Source: Unio delphinus
Lineage: Eukaryota; Mollusca; Bivalvia; Unionida; Unionidae
Assembly: GCA_029339505.1 (NCBI GenBank)
Contig: JAQISU010001239.1
Span: 4,025,501 to 4,089,500 of the forward strand
Direction of reading: 5' to 3'
Length of the DNA: 64,000 nucleotides
Part shown: in pieces, positions 56,858-64,000 of the stretch
Position numbering within the stretch: the first letter of the stretch is position 1
How the letters are laid out: the number at the start of each line of letters is the position of its first letter
Notes under the pieces: model-generated
Told to the model about the DNA's origin: nothing
What the model saw: the letters and a program-made list of their open reading frames with translations, nothing else
Databases searched by the model: none
Made by a program: the position numbers and the translations under genes

Positions 56858-58125
56858 TATAATTGACTTGCATGATATCTGCCAAAAGTATTTACTTAAA
56901 TTAAATATAGTTTTCTGTCTGATTGGCATTTGTTTGTCTATGGATAACAAGAAGTGCATCAGAAAACATAAACTAAAACCAGTCTGTCAGCACAAGTTAA
57001 TGAAAAAATTGACCAGAGGCTGAAAAATTGAAAACTAAAATCAGGTGTTGACATACTGGATTCTGTGAATCAGTACATATACTTTTGTTATTACTGGAAA
57101 CATTTTCCTGTTTGCAGGAACTTTTACAATTTACAAAGTTCTATCATTGTGCAAAATATTAAAACTGTAAACAGTTGAGTCATAGGGTATATGTTCTGAT
57201 GTAGGGTTTTGTATATCTATCTTTGTAATATAATCATACTGAATATGAAACTAAAAAGTTCAGCTGCAAGCCTTAATCAGGAAGTTTCCTTCTCAGCTTA
57301 GATGCAGACTGATTTAAACTAAGGGATAGAATATTTTCTTTCCTCTTTTTAAAGAAAAGCAAATTGAACTATATTAGGATTTTGACTACATCATCTTCAG
57401 TAATAGTCACTTTGTTTTTGAGGATTCAAAATACTTGTGTGAGATACAGGATTTATAATGAGTTCTTTGAACACAAATTGTAGTTTGTTTTGTTTTATGT
57501 ACTGGAAATGATAATTAAGTTAAAGGGACAAATATGACTTGGCACACACCACTCAACAACTGAATGGTCCTGGTAGAGACATTTTAAAAGGTTACAAATG
57601 CCTGCTCTGTATCATGGTATTTTCATAGGTGGGAAGACATTAAAATCTTCAGTGAGACTGTTAACAATTATTCTTCATTCAAAAGATCACATGGAGTTTT
57701 ACACTTCTTAAGGAAAATGAGGTTTTCATGACCTACATTTCATGGTCCAGTGAGCTTTTTGTTTATCTTTGTGTTTTGCTTATTTTCTATGGCATCTTTT
57801 ACTATGATTTCACATACTTATGTAATTACATCATAAAGAGTACTTCCGTCATTAGGAAACTTTTTTATGGTCTGCTGTTTATGATTAACCTTTGTGTTTA
57901 GCTCATTTATTCAAGGTTAGGTTTATGTTTGTGTCATTTTCTCAGATACTGTTATGCTGTCACACAGAGATCCTTAGATGTATCATGATGTGGAGTGCTA
58001 GACCTTTCAGTGAAAATTAGGTCACTGACCTACATTTCGTGTGCAGAGATTTTGGTTCAATTTGGTCTTTAGCTCATTTTCTTGGACTACTTGGCCCCTA
58101 ACACTTTTTTTAGATGCCTATTTCT
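56858..58125. other. AT-rich gap
   Basis: Nothing recognised. Confidence 0.4.
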
Positions 58126-58975
58126 TGATATGGATGTGTTAATGTATATATATTCCTTTGTAAGATTGCAAATCATCCTTTGAGTTATTAGCATATATGA
58201 TTGTGTTAATCTATTCCCTTGTAATATTGCAAATCATCCAATGAGTTGTTAGCATATATGAATGTGTTAATGTATATGTATTCCTTTGTAAGATTGCAAA
58301 CCATCCAATGAGTTAGTTATTAGCATATATGATTGTGTTATAGTATTCCCTTGTAAGACTGCAAATCATCCTATGAGTTATTAGCATATATAAATGTGTT
58401 AATGTATATGTATTCCTTTGTAAGATTGCAAACCATCCAATGAGTTAGTTATTAGCATATATGATTGTGTTATAGTATTCCCTTGTAAGACTGCAAATCA
58501 TCCTATGAGTTATTAGCATATATAAATGTGTTAATGTATATGTATTCCTTTGTAAGATTGCAAACCATCCAATGAGTTATTAGCATATATGAATGTGTTA
58601 AAGTATGCCCTTGTAAGACTGCAAATCATCCTATGAATTATTAGCATGTATGAATGTGTTAATGTATATGTAGTCCTTTGTAAGATTGCAAACCATCCAA
58701 TGAGTTATTAGCATATATGAATGTGTTAAAGTATGCCCTTGTTAGACTGCAAATCATCCTATGAATTATTAGCATGTATGAATGTGTTAATGTTTATGTA
58801 GTCTTTTGTAGGGTTGCAAACCATCCAATGAGTTATTAGCATGTATGAATGTGTTAAAGTATTCCCTTGTAAGACTGCAAATCATCCTATGAATTATTAG
58901 CATATATGAATGTGTTAATGTATGTGTGTATTCCTGTGTAAGATTGCAAATCATCCTTTGATTTTCATTATTGCA
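58126..58975. repeat. Satellite of about 13 monomers in alternating A/B dimers
   Basis: The A monomer (about 66 bp) ends TTGCAAACCATCCAATGA and contains TGTATATGTATTCCTTTG. The B monomer (about 60 bp) ends CTGCAAATCATCCTATGA and contains AGTATTCCCTTGTAAGA. Both start GTTATTAGCATATATGA. They alternate through about 6.5 dimers of roughly 126 bp, with two dimers carrying an extra GTTA. Confidence 0.95.
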
Positions 58976-61000
58976 TTTGTTTTCTGTTTGAACTTGACAT
59001 AATTTCTCAACTTCACTTATACAGCAATTTTTAGCTGAATTATTTTCCTTTCTGTTATCTCAAGATAATTAATATTTTTCCAAATGATATAATAGTTTCA
59101 ATATGGTGTTATTTTGCGATAAATCAAAGTAAGATATTTGTTTCCAGCTACTGACAGATGGAAATTAAAAAAAGAAATGTCAGGCAAAGCTCCAGAACAT
59201 TAAATTCTTATTAAAGTATTGGTCATTGATATAATTGTGGTATACCATGGTACATGTAGTGGCACTTTCAGAAATACCAAAGTTAAATATTTTTCATGGT
59301 ACCCAGAAGAATGGCTGCTATCTTTAAGATATTCTAATTATTGTTACTTGTCCTAAAGAGACAGCTGTTTGGAGATTACTTGTAATGTCTACCTGGTCCT
59401 AAATGAAAATGAGGCCAATCGGACATCCAGTCTTGCAGACATAGAGGCCATCTTGGAAATCTTGTTACAGCCAGTCGTCTAGAATTAATGATCATATTAA
59501 TATTTTCACCAAAAGACTTCTTAAGATATCTAGTTAAAGGTACTGCACTCCTACAGGAGAATGGTGCGCAACAGACATCCAAAATGGCTGCTACAATGAA
59601 CATAATACAAATCTGGTTACTAATTCTCCCAAATGTATAGTCATATTGCCATCAGGTTTGTACCCAAAGTCTTCTAATAGGGTTCAGGTTGATCAAAATA
59701 AAACAGTTATGAATATTATTGCTCAAGAATATCGGGTTTCTTCAACACTCATTATAAGAGGGTCTTATCTTAAATTCCTGGAAATTACCTTTTGACAGTA
59801 GAGTAGAAATTCTATCAAGGAACTCTTGTTGGTTGAACGACTGGAAAGCTGAAGCCACATGACATTCAACATTTTCCACATATTTTTGAATGCTGCATTT
59901 ACATTTTGGAGAAATCTGAATTAATGGCAGGACTGAACAAATTTTGATAATTATAGTTTTTTAAACATGGCTTTCAGAAGAAATCCAATCAAAACAAAGT
60001 TGCAGAATTAACAATAAAATGGTCTGCAAAGATATGTTTTGGGTATTAAAATTTCCTTACTGTGCAAGCAAAACTTGATAAAATTCATTACTACATGTAC
60101 TTCAACCAGGAGCACTATCAGAGTCTGGAATTCATGTAATGTTAAAGTGCTCTGTACAATTTATATTATAAAGTTACTTTTGCAAGAAAAATTAAATTAT
60201 GTACAGAAAGCACTCAACTGAGTAACTTTTATGAATTGTAAAAAAAAAATAATTAAATAGCTCCATATGGAATGATAAAATAAGTATGGTACCATGAAAT
60301 ATATCAAATAAAACAGTTAAAAATGGAAGACATGTATAATAAAAAAAAAATACAAAAATCCACCTACATGTATAATGAAATTTTTTTTTTTTTTATACAA
60401 GAAATACATTTTTTTTGGAGAGAATCTACTAATATTCTTTTAGTACAATACATCCAAATGAGAAAATAATAAATATTATTAGGAATCTGTTTTATTAGAT
60501 CATTATCATTGTAATTATGAGAATGCAGATACAGACACTGTATGCATAATAATTACTGTATATACTCACTTGTAAGGTGGATATAGTTACACACAACATA
60601 GACAATTTTCTGCCATTGTGTAGTTTACTGGCAGATCAGGGTTGATGCTGTTTGTTTTGCTGATTACTCTTTAGAAAATTTGTTAACTGAAATATGCTAA
60701 TGCATTATGTTATGGCAGATCTGGGTCCATGTAGTTTGCAGCATGATCCAACTTATGTATGTATGCAGTACTTTAAATTTTTTATTATGTTTGCAAGGGT
60801 TTTTTTTTAAAGAAAAAGAGCCTATATGTTTAATTTATGAATTATGTAAAGCAACAATGCATTCATGCAGAAACAATTACAAGAGGAAAATCTGTTCTTT
60901 ATTTTGGAATCAATAGAGTAGAAAACATGTTTTTGACAAGTTTTAAAGGTAAAAGCTTTCATTCATGACAGAATCAAAATAAATGGGCACAAATCATTGG
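58976..61000. other. AT-rich gap
   Basis: No supported exon or repeat family. Several A and T homopolymers. Confidence 0.4.
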
Positions 61001-61150
61001 CAATATTTCTACAAATGTGTCAGATGGTAATATTTCAACAAATGTGTAAAATGGCAATATTTTTTACAAATGTGTCAAATGGTAATATTTCAACAAATGT
61101 GTAATTTGGCAATATTTCAACAAATGTGTAAAATGGCAATATTTTTACAC
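61001..61150. repeat. 27-28 bp minisatellite with dimer alternation
   Basis: Units start at 61001, 61028, 61055, 61083, 61110 and 61137. (C/T)AATATTTC(A/T)ACAAATG, then TGT(C/A)A and TGG, alternate in two variants. Confidence 0.92.
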
Positions 61151-62004
61151 ATTTATACAATTGCACTATTTCTACCACAAACACCCTTATCCCTACTCTT
61201 ACTCAACTGATGGTCATGTCAACATCAGTCTTTCACATAGGACTTCTTACAATGTCAGATTAAAGTTACAGAACTGTGTTTATAAAATCATAAACAAATA
61301 GTGCCAGCTAGCCCAGTGAACTTTCTATGGGGTCAGCTTATAAGAATCCTGATAAATATCTTTAGTTTGTAAATACTTATCCAAAATGTTGTGGAGTGCA
61401 GATGGGGTCATCAACAAGCATGTTTGATCTTGTTATTCAATAAATATACTACATTTCACTTTCCTAAAGTAGACACTCATAAATACTATGAAATAAGGAC
61501 ATGCTATTAAGAAGGCGCAGAGACATTAGTTTGGGAGGTCTGTGTTTTAGGAAGTAAATTGCTGTAATTAGGAATTCAGCATAATTGGAAATCATTTTAT
61601 ATTTGAACTGGGGCTCTTTTTCAGCCCTTGAGTACCCCCACCCCCAATTCCCAGAAGATCTCACTAATCTTAGATGGATTACATTGACTGGTATAAGAGA
61701 TTGGAATCTGGACTTGCAAGAAGCAAATTTTACCAAAAGCCATTCAGCCTCATTGACCTATTGGAAGAAAATTGTTCTGCCAATTAATAGCATAATGTTT
61801 TCACATGTAAAGGGATGGTGTTTGAATGAGGTCTTTTAAATATCAGCAAAGCTTTATGTCGATATCTGGATGAGAAATGTTGAAGTTAAAGAAGCTTAGT
61901 ATATGTATTATATTTTAGAAAATATAAGACTGATCAAAGTAGTTCTTGTCCAACTGTTTGTTCAACCCAAACATGTGTGAGTTTACATTTACACTTTCCA
62001 GGAC
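61151..62004. other. AT-rich gap
   Basis: Overlapping frames on both strands at 61464-61839 have no recognised motif. Confidence 0.35.
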
Positions 62005-62250
62005 TGCTGTTGTGGCCGAAATAGTTAGAGCATATGCCTCAGATGTGGGAGGTCATGGGTTTGAACCCCGGCTAAGTCATAATAAAGACTTTTAAATATG
62101 GTAGTAGCAGCTGCTGGTACTGGGTTGTACATGATGCAACATGTCTGCATCATAATGTCCCAGTGCTAGACATCACTAATTAAATTGCCACACTGTAAGC
62201 ATCATGAATGTTTGTATTCTTCAAACTATGTTAAAATCCAATACACACAC
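62005..62250 (+). mobile_element. SINE-B copy 5, deleted body
   Basis: TGTGGCCGAAATAGTTAGAG (A box), GGGTTTGAACCCCGG (B box) and ACTATGTTAAAATCC plus (AC)n. The middle AGCATTAAGAGGTTAG part is absent. Confidence 0.85.
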
Positions 62251-62828
62251 ACACCTCTACCTACCTGGTTATTATATTGATTAGAGGGTCATTCCATTAT
62301 ATACTATGGGATAAATCTATTGCAGAATATGCTAAATTCCCCCCCCCCCCCAAACTTTCTATTTATTTGTGCCAGTCTTTTAAATGTTCAACAAAAACTT
62401 TTAATTAAATTTACCTAAAACAAGTTGATCATTTCTTTAGCATTGCTTGGTAAACAAAAAACAAGAAAACATACCACCTTTTGTTTGGTTTAATACATTT
62501 TGAATTGCATTTTAATAATTTTAAATTGCCATATCATTTTGAGGAGCTAAGTGCCTTTCTCAAGGGCACATCGAGGCAGTGGGCCTGAATGCTAATGAAT
62601 TTTTCGCTTCCTCCCTTGTTATATCATAAATTGAATACAGACATTGTATCTTTTAACTACTGGTATATGACATATTTTATGAGATCATGACTTCACAATT
62701 GCATCAGTAGATACCGTAGTAACAGATTTGAAATGGGTTAAAGCAATACTACATAAATTATTTGATAAATTAATATGTCTTAACTGAAGACATTATACAC
62801 TCTTATATTAGTCTTATCTAACTGCAGA
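62251..62828. other. AT-rich gap
   Basis: C-run at 62340-62350. CAAGGGCACATCGAGGCAGT (62560-62579) resembles a GC-richer remnant but is unassigned. Confidence 0.35.
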
Positions 62829-62837
62829 CTGCAAAGA

Positions 62838-63174
62838 GATTGCTCCGGTGGCCTAGTGGTTATAGCATCCACCCCGAATGCGGGAAGTCGTGGGTTTGAA
62901 CCCTGGCCAAGTTATACCAAAGACTTCTAAAAATGGTACTAACAGCTGTCTTGCTAGACACTCAGCATTGAGAGGTTGGTGTTAAGTCCTAACAGTCCGG
63001 TCAGCCTGGTGTCAGGATAATGTGACAGGGTGGGACATCATGCTACTTATCTGTGGCATGATGCTCCAGTGCTTGACATCACTTTAAAACTGCCATACTG
63101 CAGACATCGTAGCAATATGACTGGAAAATTGTTAAAGCTATGATAAAAATCTAAATCACACACACACATACAGG
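62838..63174 (+). mobile_element. SINE-B copy 6, full length
   Basis: CTCCGGTGGCCTAGTGGTTA and GTGGGTTTGAACCCTGGCC boxes, a full body and an (AC)n tail. Flanked by CTGCAAAGA (62829-62837 and 63175-63183). Confidence 0.92.
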
Positions 63175-63183
63175 CTGCAAAGA

Positions 63184-64000
63184 CCCAGATTTCATATAAT
63201 ACACCAGTAGGTCTTGGTCTATACAATTTGTTAGGAGTAAGCAGTAGAAAAAATAGTATAGACTCTGACCTGCCAGCACATTGTGTGATGGTAGAACAGT
63301 GTCTTTGATGGTTGCAGTTGGACTGGACTGAAAGTATCTATGATACTTGGAGCAGTTTAAGATACAAGGCAAGCTTTAGAATCTGGTTACATATAATTAT
63401 TCGTCAAATCCAGACAAAAACACCATATCTATCCAGCTAATAGGATGACCTCTCTGTTCTGAACAAATTTCTTTTCCAAACATATAGTTTTCATGTCTTA
63501 TTGGGTTATGTTTGGGAATAGTCAAGTTTGACAGGGTTTATAGATTGAATATTAAGATAGTTGTACTGTTTTGCCTCAGGGAATAATAGTAGAAATTAAC
63601 TGGAAAATCTACTATGAAACATAAGAGTAAAATTAGGATCATCACAATTTATTCTATGTAACTTCCAGAAAACTATGATTGCAAGTGATGAGCCAATTAA
63701 GCTTTAACAGCACAGTGAAAATTGCTTATGTATTCAGTGGGTACCTCAGTCTATCTGGTATGGGAATCTTAAGTTGGTCATGCCTGCAAGGTGTATGACT
63801 GGTCAGAACCAATTTACATGATAGGGTACAATAGAATATGTTATAATGGGATCTGTCATTCTATGACTGGCTAGCCAGTAGTTTAGACTTTGGATTAGGA
63901 TGGTTGTGTAAATCCAGATTACCAATTTTGTGTAATTTACATGTTATTTATTGTGTATTGGACATGCTGACTATTTTAAAATGGTATTCACTAAATGGAA
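63184..64000. other. AT-rich end of window
   Basis: Nothing recognised. Confidence 0.4.

Noticed and set aside
58126..58975. CRISPR-like array
   Set aside because: Repeats are head-to-tail without unique spacers and the genome is eukaryotic. It is a dimeric satellite.

Overview
The window reads as animal, intron-bearing, AT-rich nuclear DNA dominated by transposable elements and simple repeats. Nothing in it looks prokaryotic: there are no operons and no long dense ORFs. The repeat content suggests a marine lophotrochozoan, most likely a bivalve mollusc. The clues are two tRNA-derived SINE families (one with a GGCGTTAAACC-type tail), RTE/CFDP2-like, CR1/L2-like and L1/Tx1-like LINE remnants, hAT MITEs and long dinucleotide runs. 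This placement is an inference from repeat style, not from a host marker gene.

Layout. 1-3490 is a decayed non-LTR retrotransposon on the minus strand, interrupted by a 165-bp hAT MITE. 4733-5329 is a CR1/L2-like LINE 3' end with an (ATT)n tail, and 5754-5911 is a second hAT MITE. 7079-14122 is the most interesting part. A hAT-like transposon is represented only by its N-terminal zinc-finger coding block and its C-terminal dimerisation block. A different DNA transposon lies between them, with its own DDE-type transposase gene (9891-12410) and at least eleven copies of a TTAAC(A/C)TCCRTAAC-like motif on both sides of that gene. 17057-18490, 24160-24460, 32762-33845 and 37570-38170 are four copies of an unclassified interspersed repeat, called R1 here. 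18490-20880 and 26560-28690 hold minus-strand L1/Tx1-like LINE pieces (ORF1 and ORF2). 38267-40435 is a plus-strand relative of the first LINE. 41807-42719 is a foldback element with 248-bp arms. The last 20 kb is mostly AT-rich DNA with SINEs and minisatellites.

Host coding evidence is thin. A 214-bp minus-strand terminal exon (25326-25539) encodes a P2X7-intracellular-domain-like segment with one frameshift. A plus-strand first coding exon (31992-32078) has a good acceptor and donor and encodes 29 residues resembling the start of a PX domain. A weaker 13-codon first-exon candidate lies at 15107. No complete host gene is visible, so most of the window is probably intronic or intergenic.

Relative ages can be partly read from nesting and target-site duplications (TSDs). 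SINE-A inserted into an R1 copy with a perfect 12-bp TSD and into or beside the L1-like LINE, and a MITE inserted into the first LINE. The DDE transposon appears to have inserted into the hAT element. Several transposase frameshifts fall in A7 or T7 runs, so some of the apparent decay could be consensus sequence error.
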